From Burkholderia pyrrocinia (lineage in GTDB: Bacteria; Pseudomonadota; Gammaproteobacteria; Burkholderiales; Burkholderiaceae): 64,000 bases of DNA. A program made the position numbers and the translations under genes. Below, in pieces: positions 53,811-62,878 of this stretch; positions within the stretch are counted from its first letter, which is position 1, and each line of letters begins with the position of its first letter. The stretch is from assembly GCF_022809715.1 (NCBI RefSeq), contig NZ_CP094459.1, positions 2,976,001 through 3,040,000 on the forward strand, read 5' to 3'. The notes beneath the pieces were generated by a model. That model was given only the letters and a program-made list of their open reading frames with translations, ran no database searches and was not told where the DNA came from.

Positions 53811-55247
53811 TCAATAGTGCTCGCCGACGCGCACGATCTTCAGCGTGTTGGTGCCGCCCGCCTGCCCCATCGGTTCGCCGACGGTCAGCACGACCATGTC
53901 GCCGTGCTGCACGTAGCCCTGCTTGACGACGAGCTCGAGCGCCGCCTGCAGCGCCGAGTCGCGGTCGCTGTTGAAGTCGACGTGCAGCGGCGTCACGTTG
54001 CGGTACAGCGCCATCGTGCGCTCGCTGCCGACGCGCGGCGTCAGCGCGAAGATCGGCACGTGCGTGTAGTGACGCGACATCCACAGCGCGGTCGCGCCCG
54101 ATTCGGTCAGCGCGATGATCGCCTTCGCGCCCAGGTGGTACGCGGTGAACAGCGCGCCCATCGCGATCGACTGATCGATCCGCGTGAACGTGCGGTCGAG
54201 GAAATCCTTGTCCAGCTCGACGTGTTCCGACTTTTCCGCCTCGACGCACACGGCCGCCATCGTCTCGATCGTGACGACCGGGTACTTGCCGGCGGCCGTC
54301 TCGGCCGACAGCATCACCGCGTCGGTACCGTCGAGCACCGCGTTCGCGACGTCCGACACTTCCGCGCGGGTCGGCACCGGCGCGTAGATCATCGATTCCA
54401 TCATCTGCGTCGCGGTGATCACGAGCTTGTTCGACTCGCGCGCCATCCGGATCATCCGCTTCTGCAGCGCCGGCACGGCCGCGTTGCCCACTTCCACCGC
54501 GAGGTCGCCGCGCGCGACCATGATGCCGTCGGACGCGTCGAGAATGCTCTGCAGCGCCGGAATCGCTTCCGCGCGCTCGATCTTCGCAATCATCTTCGGC
54601 TTGATGCCGTACGGCGCGCCCGCGATGTTCGCGAGCTGGCGCGCCATTTCCATGTCGGTCGCGTTCTTCGGGAACGACACCGCCACCAGGTCCGCGCCGA
54701 GCGACATCGCGGTGCGGATGTCTTCCATGTCCTTCGCGGTCAGCGCGGGCGCCGACAGGCCGCCGCCCTGGCGGTTGATCCCCTTGTTGTTCGACAGCTC
54801 GCCGCCCACCTTGACGATCGTGTGGATCTCGTCGCCGAGCACGCGCTCGACGGTCAGCACGATCAGGCCGTCGTTCAGCAGCAGCAGGTCGCCCGGCTTC
54901 AGGTCGCGCGGCAGTTCCTTGTAGTCGAGGCCGACCCGCTCGTCGTTGCCGAGCTCGCAGGCCGCGTCGAGGATGAACGGCTGACCGGGCGCGAGCGTCG
55001 TCTTGCCGTTCTCAAACTTGCCGACGCGGATCTTCGGACCCTGGAGATCGGCCATGATCGCAATCTCGCGGCCGACCTTGCGGGCGGCCTCGCGCACCAT
55101 CTCGGCGCGCTGGCGGTGATCGTCGGCCGTGCCGTGCGAAAAATTGAGCCGCACGACGTCGAGGCCCGCCTGCATCATCTGCAGCAGAATCTCCGGCGAA
55201 CTGGAAGCCGGGCCGATCGTGGCGACTATCTTGGTGGCGCGCTGCAT
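53811..55247 (-). CDS. pyk: pyruvate kinase
   Basis: A 478-residue pyruvate kinase. The first domain has MQRATKIVATIGPAS, RLNFSHGTADDH and MADLQGPKIRVG. The barrel contains the signature MIAKIERAEAI with the catalytic Lys and the metal-binding GIMVARGDLAVE. The C-terminal domain is regulatory. It converts PEP and ADP to pyruvate and ATP. The AGGAG site favours ATG 55247 over the one 12 bases upstream. The 284 bases between pgk and pyk hold no supported gene. Confidence 0.95.
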   Translation of the reverse strand: MQRATKIVATIGPASSSPEILLQMMQAGLDVVRLNFSHGTADDHRQRAEMVREAARKVGREIAIMADLQGPKIRVGKFENGKTTLAPGQPFILDAACELGNDERVGLDYKELPRDLKPGDLLLLNDGLIVLTVERVLGDEIHTIVKVGGELSNNKGINRQGGGLSAPALTAKDMEDIRTAMSLGADLVAVSFPKNATDMEMARQLANIAGAPYGIKPKMIAKIERAEAIPALQSILDASDGIMVARGDLAVEVGNAAVPALQKRMIRMARESNKLVITATQMMESMIYAPVPTRAEVSDVANAVLDGTDAVMLSAETAAGKYPVVTIETMAAVCVEAEKSEHVELDKDFLDRTFTRIDQSIAMGALFTAYHLGAKAIIALTESGATALWMSRHYTHVPIFALTPRVGSERTMALYRNVTPLHVDFNSDRDSALQAALELVVKQGYVQHGDMVVLTVGEPMGQAGGTNTLKIVRVGEHY

Positions 55248-55531
55248 GAAACTCCTCATCTGGATCAAGGTGGATGCGCTGGGTGAAACGCTGCGAGAGC
55301 CGGACACGGCGGGCCCAGCGGCGGCCGTTCCGGAGGGCGTGCCGGTGCTTGCGCCCGGCATCGCTTTGTTCTGAATCTCGTGGTGCTGCATGGCCGCGTC
55401 GCCAGCGGCCGCCGGTGCGCGCGGGGTGGAGTTCGCCCGCGCGGGCGCGCGTTTGCGCTTGCCCGCGCCGGCCGGCTGCTCCGCTTTCGCGGAGCGCGCG
55501 GCCTTCGTCACCCCTGCGCGCGCCGCCACGC
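55248..55531. other. pgk-pyk intergenic region, no gene seen
   Basis: The open frame here continues upstream from pyk as an Ala/Gly/Ser/Pro-rich translation with no start site or domain. It is treated as non-coding and presumably contains the pyk promoter. No terminator hairpin with a T-run was found for pgk. Confidence 0.5.
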
Positions 55532-56728
55532 TCAGGCCGCCCGCGTTTCGAGCACTTCCACCGCCGGCAGCTTCTTCCCCTCGAGGAACTCGAGGAAGGC
55601 GCCGCCGCCCGTCGAGATGTAGCTGACCTGGTCGTGGATGCCGTACTTCGCGATGGCCGCGAGCGTGTCGCCGCCGCCCGCGATCGAGAACGCGGACGAT
55701 TTGGCGATCGCTTCGGCGAGTGTCTTGGTGCCGTTGCCGAACTGGTCGAACTCGAACACGCCGACCGGGCCGTTCCACACGATCGTGCCTGCCTTCTCGA
55801 GCTGGCTCGCGAGCGCCTTGGCCGTATCGGGGCCGATGTCGAGGATCATGTCGTCCGCTTCGATGTCGGCGACCTGCTTCACCGTGGCCGCGGCCGTCGG
55901 CGAGAATTCCTTGGCCGTCACGACGTCGGTCGGGATCGGCACCGACGCGCCGCGCTCGCGCGCTTCGTCGATGATCGCCTTCGCCTCGTTGACGAGGTCG
56001 GCTTCCGCGAGCGACTTGCCGATCGGCAGACCGGCCGCGAGCATGAACGTGTTCGCGATGCCGCCGCCGACGATCAGTTGGTCGACCTTGCCGGCCAGCG
56101 ACTTCAGGATCGTCAGCTTGGTCGACACCTTCGAGCCGGCGACGATCGCCACCAGCGGGCGCGCCGGGTTGCCGAGCGCCTTGCCGAGCGCGTCGAGTTC
56201 GGCGGCCAGCAGCGGGCCCGCGCACGCGACCGGCGCATACTTCGCGATCCCGTGCGTGGTCGCTTCCGCGCGGTGCGCGGTGCCGAACGCGTCGTTCACG
56301 TACACGTCGCAGAGCTTCGCCATCTTTTGCGCGAGCTCGTCCGAATTCTTCTTCTCGCCCTTGTTCACGCGGCAGTTCTCGAGCAGCACGACCTGGCCCG
56401 GTGCGACGTTCACGCCGTTCTCGACCCAGTTCGACACGAGCGGCACGTCGCGGCCGAGCAGCTCGGCGAGGCGCTTCGCGACCGGCGCGAGCGAATCTTC
56501 CGGCTTGAATTCGCCTTCGGTCGGACGGCCGAGGTGCGACGTGACCATCACGGCCGCGCCGGCGTCGAGCGCGGCCTGGATGGCCGGCACGGACGCGCGC
56601 ACGCGCGTGTCTTCGGTGATGTTGCCGTGATCGTCCTGCGGGACGTTCAGGTCGGCGCGGATGAACACCCGCTTGCCGGCGAGCTGGCCGGCGGCGATCA
56701 GGTCGGTAAGACGCTTGACTTGGCTCAT
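55532..56728 (-). CDS. pgk: phosphoglycerate kinase
   Basis: A 398-residue phosphoglycerate kinase. The N-domain has [15 protein letters not shown] with the substrate Arg/Asp and SHLGRPTEG. The hinge and C-domain have [27 protein letters not shown] and [13 protein letters not shown], the nucleotide-binding loop. It makes ATP and 3-phosphoglycerate. It is first of the glycolytic run pgk-pyk-fba on the minus strand. Confidence 0.96.
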   Translation of the reverse strand: MSQVKRLTDLIAAGQLAGKRVFIRADLNVPQDDHGNITEDTRVRASVPAIQAALDAGAAVMVTSHLGRPTEGEFKPEDSLAPVAKRLAELLGRDVPLVSNWVENGVNVAPGQVVLLENCRVNKGEKKNSDELAQKMAKLCDVYVNDAFGTAHRAEATTHGIAKYAPVACAGPLLAAELDALGKALGNPARPLVAIVAGSKVSTKLTILKSLAGKVDQLIVGGGIANTFMLAAGLPIGKSLAEADLVNEAKAIIDEARERGASVPIPTDVVTAKEFSPTAAATVKQVADIEADDMILDIGPDTAKALASQLEKAGTIVWNGPVGVFEFDQFGNGTKTLAEAIAKSSAFSIAGGGDTLAAIAKYGIHDQVSYISTGGGAFLEFLEGKKLPAVEVLETRAA

Positions 56729-57008
56729 GTTGGACAGATTGAAGTAGTGGATGGGGAAAGGGGGTTCACGCTGGACGTGCGCGGGCTGCCGCGAAAGGGC
56801 GCCGGATGCGGCCGTGGCTGGCGGTTCGCATGACGCGCACGGGTAAAAAATCTCGAACGGGCATTCTAGCCGATCCACCCGGCAGACTGACCCGTGCGGC
56901 GGCGAATTCCGCCTATTTGGGATCGCGCGCGGCAACGGCTCCATTGCCGCAGCGCAGCAATCCACGCGCACGAGCGGCCGACGCCCCGCGGGCCGGAACG
57001 GCGGCCCA
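56729..57008. other. gene-free region upstream of pgk
   Basis: These 280 bases between pgk and azlD contain no supported gene. The pgk promoter is expected near 56,730-56,860, but no strong -35/-10 pair was recognised. Confidence 0.45.
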
Positions 57009-57332
57009 TCAGAAAATCATGCGCAGCGCGGTGAATACGAGCATCCCGACGACGATCGTGCCGAGCATGCTGCGCCGCCACAAGAACCAGCCGAGGCCGG
57101 CGAGCGCCGCGTAGAACGGATGGTTGGACAGCGCGAACGACAGCCCGGCCGGCGTTTCGAGCACGTCGGGCAGCACGACGGCGACCAGCGCGGCCGCCGG
57201 TGCGTAGCGCAGCGCGCGCTGCGCGCGTTCGGGCAGCACGGTGCGCTCGCCGCCGATCAGGAACAGCGCGCGCGTGACGGCCGTGACGATCGTCATTCCG
57301 ATGATGACGATCCATATCTCGGTCGCGCTCAT
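57009..57332 (-). CDS. azlD: branched-chain amino acid exporter small subunit AzlD
   Basis: A 107-residue membrane protein with three to four helices ([20 protein letters not shown] opening), the size and character of AzlD/YgaH. Its ATG overlaps the azlC stop (ATGA). Together they form a two-component exporter of branched-chain amino acids or analogues. The location near ilvE suits that role. Confidence 0.85.
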   Translation of the reverse strand: MSATEIWIVIIGMTIVTAVTRALFLIGGERTVLPERAQRALRYAPAAALVAVVLPDVLETPAGLSFALSNHPFYAALAGLGWFLWRRSMLGTIVVGMLVFTALRMIF

Positions 57333-58084
57333 TCGATCTCCTTCTCGTGCACGGTTTCGGTGCGGATGCGCCGCCAGTCGGCCCGTTCGACGAAGAAATC
57401 GGCCGTGCTGCCGGCCGCGAGCGCGGCGAGCACCGCGAGCGGCAGCGCGAGCCGGTACGGCAGGTCGAACGCGACCAGCGACACGATCCCCGCGACCGCG
57501 ACGGCCGCGAGCGTCGAGCGGTTCGCGACCGCCGACACCATGATCGGGATCAGCGCGAGCGTGCCGGCCAGTTCCAGCCCCCAGCTCGCGGGAAAGAAGC
57601 TCGCGAGCAGGATGCCGGCGAGCGACGACACCTGCCACGACGCCCAGCTCGCGAGCGCCATCCCCCAGAAATACGCTTCCTTGCCCGGCACGTGGCCGTT
57701 TGCGAAGCCCTGTTTCTGGAACAGCAGGTAGATCACGTCGCCGTTGAAATAGCCGATCGCGAGGCGCCGCCACAGCGGCAGGTAGGAAAAATGGGGAGCA
57801 AGCCCGGCGCTGAAGATCACGAAGCGCGTGTTGACCATTGCGGCCGTGAGCAGCACGGTCCAGATCGGCAGCTTCGCGGCGAGGAGCGGCAGCACCGCGA
57901 GCTGCGACGAGCCTGCATAGACGAGCAGCGACATCGCGCTCGCCTGCCCGAGCGTCATCACCGACTTGCTCATCGCGATGCCGGTGACGAGCCCCCAGGA
58001 CAGGATCGCCATCAGTGTCGGGGAATAGTCGCGCGCGCCCTGGATCAGCGCGAAACGGTCGGTGGCGGACAATCGAGCGAGCAT
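57329..58084 (-). CDS. azlC: branched-chain amino acid exporter large subunit AzlC
   Basis: A 251-residue AzlC/YgaZ-family permease with about seven helices. Family segments are AILSWGLVTGIAMSKSVMTLG, YAGSSQLAVLPLLAA and MVNTRFVIFSAGLAPHF. The start MLARLSATDR at 58084 is chosen because the upstream frame is proline/arginine-rich. A TATAAT box lies about 90 bases upstream on the minus strand. Confidence 0.87.
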   Translation of the reverse strand: MLARLSATDRFALIQGARDYSPTLMAILSWGLVTGIAMSKSVMTLGQASAMSLLVYAGSSQLAVLPLLAAKLPIWTVLLTAAMVNTRFVIFSAGLAPHFSYLPLWRRLAIGYFNGDVIYLLFQKQGFANGHVPGKEAYFWGMALASWASWQVSSLAGILLASFFPASWGLELAGTLALIPIMVSAVANRSTLAAVAVAGIVSLVAFDLPYRLALPLAVLAALAAGSTADFFVERADWRRIRTETVHEKEIE

Positions 58085-58171
58085 GGGAAAGCGGGCCGCA
58101 GCGGGCGGTTCGTCGGGACGCCGGCGCCTCCTGCCGGCACGACCCGTCGTTATTGGAATCGGTACCGGGCG

Positions 58172-58177
58172 ATTATA
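58172..58177 (-). promoter_or_regulatory. -10 box of a probable azlCD promoter
   Basis: The exact TATAAT hexamer on the minus strand, in a GC-rich gap, is correctly placed for azlC. The -35 region (about 58195-58200, GTCGGT) is weak. Confidence 0.45.
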
Positions 58178-58216
58178 GCGCCGGCCCCGCGCCGACCGAC
58201 CGGATCGTCGCCAAAT

Positions 58217-58234
58217 GACGCTAAAATAAGCGTC
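58217..58234 (+). promoter_or_regulatory. palindromic -10 region upstream of ilvE
   Basis: GACGCT-AAAATA-AGCGTC is an exact inverted repeat enclosing a TAAAAT -10-like hexamer (58222-58227), 45 bases before the ilvE start. A repressor bound here would block the promoter. Confidence 0.5.
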
Positions 58235-58278
58235 TTTCCGGCTCAACGCTGCATACAACCGCATCCCAGGAGAATCCT

Positions 58279-59202
58279 ATGTCAATGGCCGACCGCGACG
58301 GCAAGATCTGGATGGACGGCAAGCTGATCGACTGGCGCGACGCCAAGATCCACGTCCTGACCCATACGCTGCACTACGGCATGGGCGTCTTCGAGGGCGT
58401 GCGCGCGTACAAGACGGCCGACGGCAGCACCGCGATCTTCCGCCTGCGCGAGCACACGAAACGTCTGCTGAATTCGGCGAAGATCTTCCAGATGGACGTG
58501 CCGTTCGACCGGGAAACGCTCGAAGCCGCGCAACTCGAAGTCGTGCGCGAGAACAAGCTCGAATCGTGCTACCTGCGCCCGATCATCTGGGTCGGCTCGG
58601 AAAAGCTCGGCGTGTCGGCGAAGGGCAACACGATCCACGTCGCGATCGCCGCGTGGCCGTGGGGCGCGTACCTCGGCGAGGAAGGCCTCGCGAAGGGTAT
58701 CCGCGTGAAGACGTCGTCGTTCACGCGCCACCACGTGAACGTGTCGATGGTGCGCGCGAAGGCGTCGGGCTGGTACGTGAACTCGATCCTGGCAAACCAG
58801 GAAGCGACGGCCGACGGCTACGACGAAGCGCTGCTGCTCGACGTCGACGGCTACGTGTCGGAAGGCTCCGGCGAGAACTTCTTCCTCGTGAACAACGGCA
58901 AGCTGTATACGCCCGACCTGTCGTCGTGCCTCGACGGCATCACGCGCGACACGGTCATCACGCTCGCGAAGGACGCCGGCATCGAGGTGATCGAGAAGCG
59001 CATCACGCGCGACGAGGTCTATACGGCCGACGAGGCGTTCTTCACCGGCACGGCCGCCGAAGTCACGCCGATCCGCGAGCTCGACAACCGCACGATCGGC
59101 AGCGGCGCGCGCGGCCCCGTCACGGAAAAGCTCCAGTCGGCGTTTTTCGATATCGTGTCGGGCAAGAACGCGAAGTACGCGCACTGGCTGACGAAGGTCT
59201 GA
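58279..59202 (+). CDS. ilvE: branched-chain amino acid aminotransferase
   Basis: A 307-residue class IV PLP aminotransferase. It has HTLHYGMGVFEGVRAY at the N-terminus, the PLP Lys in NVSMVRAKASGWYVNSILAN, the class IV signature EALLLDVDGYVSEGSGENFF, and GTAAEVTPIRELD near the end. It performs the last step of Leu, Ile and Val synthesis and the first of their breakdown. An AGGAG site precedes the ATG. Confidence 0.95.
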   Translation: MSMADRDGKIWMDGKLIDWRDAKIHVLTHTLHYGMGVFEGVRAYKTADGSTAIFRLREHTKRLLNSAKIFQMDVPFDRETLEAAQLEVVRENKLESCYLRPIIWVGSEKLGVSAKGNTIHVAIAAWPWGAYLGEEGLAKGIRVKTSSFTRHHVNVSMVRAKASGWYVNSILANQEATADGYDEALLLDVDGYVSEGSGENFFLVNNGKLYTPDLSSCLDGITRDTVITLAKDAGIEVIEKRITRDEVYTADEAFFTGTAAEVTPIRELDNRTIGSGARGPVTEKLQSAFFDIVSGKNAKYAHWLTKV

Positions 59203-59253
59203 GCGCGCCGCGCCACCGACCGCCCCCACAAAAGAGTGATAAGAGAAAGTCTC

Positions 59254-59448
59254 ATGAGTGAAATCAAGGAAATGCCGCTGGTCGAGCTGACGGCCAAGGA
59301 TCTTCCCGCCTACTGCCCGAACCCGGCCATGGCGCGCTGGAGCGCGCACCCGCGCGTGTTCATCGACGTCTCGCACGGCGAGGCGCGCTGCCCGTACTGC
59401 GGCACGCGCTACAAGCTGCGCGACGGCGAGGTCGTCAAGGGCCACTGA
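59254..59448 (+). CDS. small CHCC zinc-finger protein (NDUFS6-like)
   Basis: A 64-residue protein with the zf-CHCC pattern: Cys in YCPNP, His in RVFIDVSH, and CPYCGTRYKL. The same fold occurs in a mitochondrial complex I subunit; proteobacterial members are small stand-alone proteins often next to ilvE and waaF, as here. The start MSEIKEMP at 59254 follows a GAGA-type site. Function is not known in detail. Confidence 0.8.
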   Translation: MSEIKEMPLVELTAKDLPAYCPNPAMARWSAHPRVFIDVSHGEARCPYCGTRYKLRDGEVVKGH

Positions 59449-59587
59449 GCCCGGGCGGCCGGGCCCGCGGGCCCGCCGCTCGCGAGGCGGCGCAGCCGGA
59501 TGCCCGGCGCGCCGCCGTTCTCCATTCTGGCAACCCGAACGCGGCGCCCGCGCGCCGTGCTTCATTACGACATCGGAAGTCCACCTG

Positions 59588-60625
59588 ATGCGTCGAGCGC
59601 TGGTTATCGCACCGAACTGGATCGGTGACGCATTGATGGCGCAGCCGCTTTTTGCGCTGCTGAAGAAGCTCCATCCCCGCATCGCGATTGATGCGGTCGC
59701 GCCCTCGTGGGTCGCGCCCGTGCTCGAGCGGATGCCCGAGATCCACGATGTCTACGCGACCGATCTCGCGCACGGCAAGCTGCAGCTGCTGCGCCGCTGG
59801 CAGCTCGCGAGCGACCTGCGCGACGTCGGCTACGACGCGGCGTACGTGCTGCCGAATTCGCTGAAGTCCGCGGTGATCCCGTGGCTCGCGAACATCCCGC
59901 TGCGGATCGGCTACACGGGCGAGCACCGCTACGGGCTGTTGAACGTGCGGCACGCGAATCCGACCAAGTCGGGCGAGCGGCCGCCGATGACGACCCACTA
60001 CGCGGCGCTCGCGTACGCGCCGGGCGCGAAGCTGCCCGAATCGATGAAGACGCTGCCCGCGCCGCGCCTCGACGCCGACCTGAACGAGACGGCGCGGGTT
60101 TCCGCGCGTTTCAATCTCGATACACGCAAGCCGCTCGTCGTGTTCTGCCCGGGCGCCGAATACGGCCCGGCCAAGCGCTGGCCGCCCGAGCACTTCGCGT
60201 CGCTCGCGACGATCGTGCACCAGTCGTTCCCGTACACGCAGATCGTCGCGCTCGGCTCGCAGAAGGACGCCGCGGCCGCGCAGGCGATCGCCGACCATGC
60301 GCCGAACGTGCGCAACCTGTGCGGGCAGACGTCGCTGTCCGAGGCATGCGCGCTGATCGCGCGCGCGAACGCGGTCGTCACCAACGATTCGGGGCTGATG
60401 CACGTCGCCGCCGCGCTGCGCCGGCCGCTCGTCGCGCTGTACGGATCGACCGATCCGCGCCACACCCCTCCGCTGTCGGACCTGGCGAAGGTACAATGGC
60501 TGCATCTCGAATGCAGTCCCTGCTTCGAACGCGAGTGCCCGCTCGGCCACCTGAAGTGCCTGCGCGAACTCGGTCCCGAGCAGGTATTCGGCGATTTGCG
60601 CGGCATGCTCGTCGGGCAGCGCTGA
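59588..60625 (+). CDS. waaF: lipopolysaccharide heptosyltransferase II
   Basis: A 345-residue GT9 glycosyltransferase that adds the second heptose to the LPS inner core at the cytoplasmic membrane face. It has APNWIGDALMAQPLFALLKK at the N-terminus, PGAEYGPAKRWPPEHFA in the middle (ADP-heptose region), VVTNDSGLMHVAAAL, and the short Cys-containing segment LECSPCFERECPLGH typical of WaaF. Confidence 0.93.
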   Translation: MRRALVIAPNWIGDALMAQPLFALLKKLHPRIAIDAVAPSWVAPVLERMPEIHDVYATDLAHGKLQLLRRWQLASDLRDVGYDAAYVLPNSLKSAVIPWLANIPLRIGYTGEHRYGLLNVRHANPTKSGERPPMTTHYAALAYAPGAKLPESMKTLPAPRLDADLNETARVSARFNLDTRKPLVVFCPGAEYGPAKRWPPEHFASLATIVHQSFPYTQIVALGSQKDAAAAQAIADHAPNVRNLCGQTSLSEACALIARANAVVTNDSGLMHVAAALRRPLVALYGSTDPRHTPPLSDLAKVQWLHLECSPCFERECPLGHLKCLRELGPEQVFGDLRGMLVGQR

Positions 60626-60740
60626 CCCTGGCCGGCAGCGTCGCACGACGCGCCGGGCAATCCGATTCACCGGTGTGCGGCGGCCCCATCCGGGCCGCCG
60701 TGCTGAATACGGCGCGCGACGCGCGCGAGAGACAACCCCG

Positions 60741-61187
60741 ATGCCACGTTTTGCCCGCCTCTTCGAAGCCGCTGCCGATACGCTGAACGCCTACTACCAG
60801 GCCGTCGCCGATGCCAATCTCGACGCGCTGCTGGCGTTGTGGATCGACGAGGATTTCGCCAGCTGCGTGTGGGCGGACGGCGAGCATCTGCACGGCCTCG
60901 ACCAGATCCGCAGCGGGCTCGCCAACCGGCTCGCGACGCGCCCGGTGACGATCGAACCGCTCGACATCCGCGTCTACGACAGCCTCGGCACGGTCGTCTA
61001 CACGATCGCCGAAGCGCATCAGCAGGCCGACCTGACGGCCGAACCCGACATGGTTTTCGCCACGTACGTGATGATCCACGAACGCGGCGAGTGGCGCATC
61101 GCGCACATCCACGCGAGCCCGATTCCCGAACAAGCGGCCGGGCAGTTCGCCGCGAAGATCCGTCATGGGCAGGGCCCGCTGCACTGA
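60741..61187 (+). CDS. SnoaL/NTF2-like ketosteroid-isomerase-fold protein
   Basis: A 148-residue single-domain protein with the NTF2-like cone fold: the opening helix LNAYYQAVADANLDALLALW, acidic ASCVWADGEHLHG and the end strand GEWRIAHIHASPIP. Members range from isomerases to binding proteins, and the function is unknown here. It lies between waaF and an alpha/beta hydrolase gene, 34 bases before the latter. Confidence 0.75.
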   Translation: MPRFARLFEAAADTLNAYYQAVADANLDALLALWIDEDFASCVWADGEHLHGLDQIRSGLANRLATRPVTIEPLDIRVYDSLGTVVYTIAEAHQQADLTAEPDMVFATYVMIHERGEWRIAHIHASPIPEQAAGQFAAKIRHGQGPLH

Positions 61188-61221
61188 CGAAAAGACGAAG
61201 CAACGCATACGCGGGGCGATC

Positions 61222-62259
61222 ATGAGTACGGCTTCTCCGCCCACCTCGCCGCTCGCCGGGGCTCCGGCCCCGGACGACGACACACTGCGCTATCGCGCAC
61301 CACGCTGGCTGCCGAACAGCCATGCGCAAACCATCGTGCCCGCGCTGTTCGCGCGACGACCGGCCGTCGCCTACCGACGAGAGCGATGGGAAACCCCCGA
61401 TCACGACTTCATCGATCTCGACTGGGTCGCCCATCTCGACAGTGCGGCGCCGCCGCCCGATGCGCCGCTGTTCGTGCTGTTCCACGGCCTCGAAGGCAGT
61501 TCCGGCTCGCACTACGCGCTCGAGATGATGGCCGCCGCACGCGCGAAGGGCTGGCACGCCGTCGTGCCGCACTTTCGCAGCTGCAGCGGCGAGATCAACC
61601 GCCAGCCGCGCTTCTACCATCTCGCCGATAGCGCCGAGGTCGACTGGATCCTGCGCCGGCTCGCCGCGCAGCATCGCGGGCCGCTGATCGCGGCCGGCGT
61701 GTCGCTCGGCGGCAACGTGCTGCTGCACTGGCTCGGCGAGCATCGCAGCGACACGTCGATCCTGCGGGCGGCCGCCGCGATCTCGACGCCGATCGACGTG
61801 CATGCGGGCGGCCGCGCGCTGTCGCAGGGGTTCGCGATGGTCTATACGCGCAGCTTCCTGAAGACGCTCAAGCGCAAGGCGCTCGCGAAGCTCGACCAGT
61901 ACCCGGGGCTGTTCGACCGCGACGCGATGCTGCAGGCCGTGACGATGCGCGACTTCGACGAGGCCGTGACCGCGCCGCTGCACGGTTTCGCGAACGCCGA
62001 CGACTACTGGACGAAGGCGACAACGCGGCCGCTGCTGCCCGCGATCGACGTGCCGACGCTGATCCTCAACGCCCGCAACGACCCGTTCCTGCCCGAATCG
62101 GCACTGCCGGGCCCGGCCGACGTATCGCCGGCCGTCGAGCTCGACCAGCCCGAGACCGGCGGGCACGCGGGATTCATGACCGGGCCGTTCCCCGGCCGCC
62201 TCGACTGGCTGTCGGCGCGGGTGTTCGGCTATTGCTCGAAATTCGTCGACCATGGATGA
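61222..62259 (+). CDS. YheT-family alpha/beta hydrolase
   Basis: A 345-residue hydrolase of the YheT/ABHD1-3 family. It opens with RAPRWLPNSHAQTIVPALFARR, then LFVLFHGLEGSSGSHY (oxyanion region), the nucleophile elbow AAGVSLGGNVLL, NARNDPFLPE (acid) and ETGGHAGFM (His). An esterase or phospholipid-directed activity is suspected for the family. It overlaps the next gene by 8 bases. Confidence 0.85.
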   Translation: MSTASPPTSPLAGAPAPDDDTLRYRAPRWLPNSHAQTIVPALFARRPAVAYRRERWETPDHDFIDLDWVAHLDSAAPPPDAPLFVLFHGLEGSSGSHYALEMMAAARAKGWHAVVPHFRSCSGEINRQPRFYHLADSAEVDWILRRLAAQHRGPLIAAGVSLGGNVLLHWLGEHRSDTSILRAAAAISTPIDVHAGGRALSQGFAMVYTRSFLKTLKRKALAKLDQYPGLFDRDAMLQAVTMRDFDEAVTAPLHGFANADDYWTKATTRPLLPAIDVPTLILNARNDPFLPESALPGPADVSPAVELDQPETGGHAGFMTGPFPGRLDWLSARVFGYCSKFVDHG

Positions 62260-62839
62260 CATCGTCAGGCAGGCGCTCGCAAAATGGCCGAACGTGCCGC
62301 ACTGCACCGGCTGGCTGCTGCTCGACCGGCGCGGCGAATGGCGGCTGCGCGACGACGCGGCGCAGGCGGCCGGCGAGCTCGGCTCGCCGATCCGGCATGC
62401 GGCGCTGAACGCGTTCATCGGCCGCAACTACGAATGCGACGCGCGGGGCCGGTGGTTCTTCCAGAACGGGCCGCAGCGCGTGTACGTCGAGCTCGCCTAT
62501 ACGCCGTGGGTCGTGCGGCTCGCCGAGCGCGACGGACAGCTCACGCTCACCGACCAGACGGGCGCCGCGTTCGAACCGGACGAAGCATGGCTCGACGATG
62601 GGGGCGGCGTGCTGTTTCGCGATGCAGGCGCGCCGCCGCGCATCGCGGCGCTGCACGACCACGATCTCGGGCTGTTCGCCGATCACGCGGATTTCGACGC
62701 CGCGCCGCCCGTGCTGCGCTGGCGTGACGGCCGCGCGCTGCCGCTCGGCGCAATCGTCTGCGCGGACGTGCCCGCGCGGTTCGGCTACGTCGCGAGTCCG
62801 GCGCGACAGGCACGCGACGCGGCCGACAACGGCAACTGA
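62252..62839 (+). CDS. conserved DUF2946-like protein
   Basis: A 195-residue protein starting inside the end of the hydrolase gene. The N-terminal block (KWPNVPHCTGWLLLDRRGEW, IRHAALNAFIGRNYE, WFFQNGPQRVYVELAYTPWV) is a recognisable conserved beta-proteobacterial family, which I believe is named DUF2946; the label is from memory. There are no catalytic motifs, signal or membrane segment. Translational coupling suggests a role with the YheT hydrolase. Confidence 0.65.
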   Translation: MDDIVRQALAKWPNVPHCTGWLLLDRRGEWRLRDDAAQAAGELGSPIRHAALNAFIGRNYECDARGRWFFQNGPQRVYVELAYTPWVVRLAERDGQLTLTDQTGAAFEPDEAWLDDGGGVLFRDAGAPPRIAALHDHDLGLFADHADFDAAPPVLRWRDGRALPLGAIVCADVPARFGYVASPARQARDAADNGN

Positions 62840-62878
62840 CCCGCACCCGCCCTTCCCGCGTTCGCCGCGCGCCGGCCG

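Noticed and set aside
55248..55531. Possible small protein upstream of pyk
   Set aside because: The Ala/Pro/Ser-rich translation is simply the open pyk frame read upstream. There is no start site and no domain.
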